Origin: CAVWDI01 sp046259385
Lineage (GTDB): Bacteria > Chloroflexota > Anaerolineae > Anaerolineales > UBA4823
NCBI GenBank assembly: GCA_046259385.1
Contig: JBJYWI010000133.1
Location: 1 to 12,809 of the forward strand
Direction: 5' to 3'
Length of the DNA stretch: 12,809 nucleotides
The first letter of the stretch is position 1. The number at the start of each line of letters is the position of its first letter. The notes below the pieces were generated by a model. It was not told the DNA's origin, did no database searches, and was given only the letters and a program-made list of their open reading frames with translations. Of this stretch, positions 12,751 through 12,809 are shown piece after piece. The translations under genes and the position numbers were made by a program.

Positions 12751-12809
12751 TCACTCCAGAATTTCGGTGATAACGCCGGAAGCGACCGTAAGTCCGCCTT
12801 CCCGGATTG
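12751..12809 (-). CDS. tuf: Elongation factor Tu, C-terminal end only
   Basis: Only the last 18 residues lie in the window: IREGGLTVASGVITEILE, then TGA (12753-12751). They match the EF-Tu C-terminus, usually close to IREGGRTVGAGVVTKIIE. The gene continues beyond base 12809. The fragment and its position before rpmG make the call secure, while differences from the usual end (Leu for Arg, ASG for GAG) are noted as unusual. Confidence 0.85.
   Translation of the reverse strand, partial: IREGGLTVASGVITEILE

Noticed and set aside
1..12809. CRISPR array, insertion sequence or rRNA
   Set aside because: No regularly spaced direct repeats, transposase-like coding region with terminal repeats, or rRNA signature was seen apart from the short L1-stalk mimics.

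Overview
The window reads as a chromosomal segment of a Chloroflexota-like bacterium, most plausibly Anaerolineae. That is an inference from gene content, not a measured placement. The supporting features are a bacterial nurA/herA pair, a tuf-rpmG-trnW-secE-nusG-rplK-rplA-rplJ-rplL order with no rpoB after rplL, frequent GTG/TTG starts behind strong Shine-Dalgarno sites, and moderate GC. I see no transposase, integrase, CRISPR array or phage gene. No gene-free stretch exceeds about 210 bp.

Region 1 (1-3498, + strand) is a DNA-end-processing operon: the 3' part of a NurA nuclease gene, a small HAS-barrel-like protein of unknown role, and a full HerA hexameric translocase/helicase. Region 2 (3534-4719, + strand) holds a ferritin with a complete ferroxidase centre, a palindrome over its likely promoter and a good terminator, then a MutT-like Nudix hydrolase. 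These five genes would fit DNA-break processing, iron storage and nucleotide-pool cleaning.

Region 3 (4743-6269) is a divergent pair: a membrane-anchored lytic transglycosylase (minus) and a four-helix membrane protein of unknown function (plus). Two overlapping near-consensus sigma70 promoters face away from each other. A perfect GAAC-N4-GTTC palindrome, the Gram-positive-type LexA box, lies inside one and directly downstream of the other. This is the most interesting signal in the window: a possible SOS-controlled cell-envelope module.

Region 4 (6273-8345, minus) is an OmpR-type response regulator and its histidine kinase, preceded by an intergenic region with a long imperfect hairpin and a palindromic -10 box.

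Region 5 (8557-12809, minus) is the translation/transcription cluster, read from high to low coordinates: tuf (3' end), rpmG, tRNA-Trp(CCA), secE, nusG, rplK, rplA, rplJ, rplL. Autoregulatory RNA is visible. Two related hairpins resembling the 23S L1-stalk site lie directly against the Shine-Dalgarno sites of rplK and rplA. An L10 leader with its own promoter and an intrinsic terminator precedes rplJ. NusG carries an unusual acidic N-terminal extension of about 127 residues.
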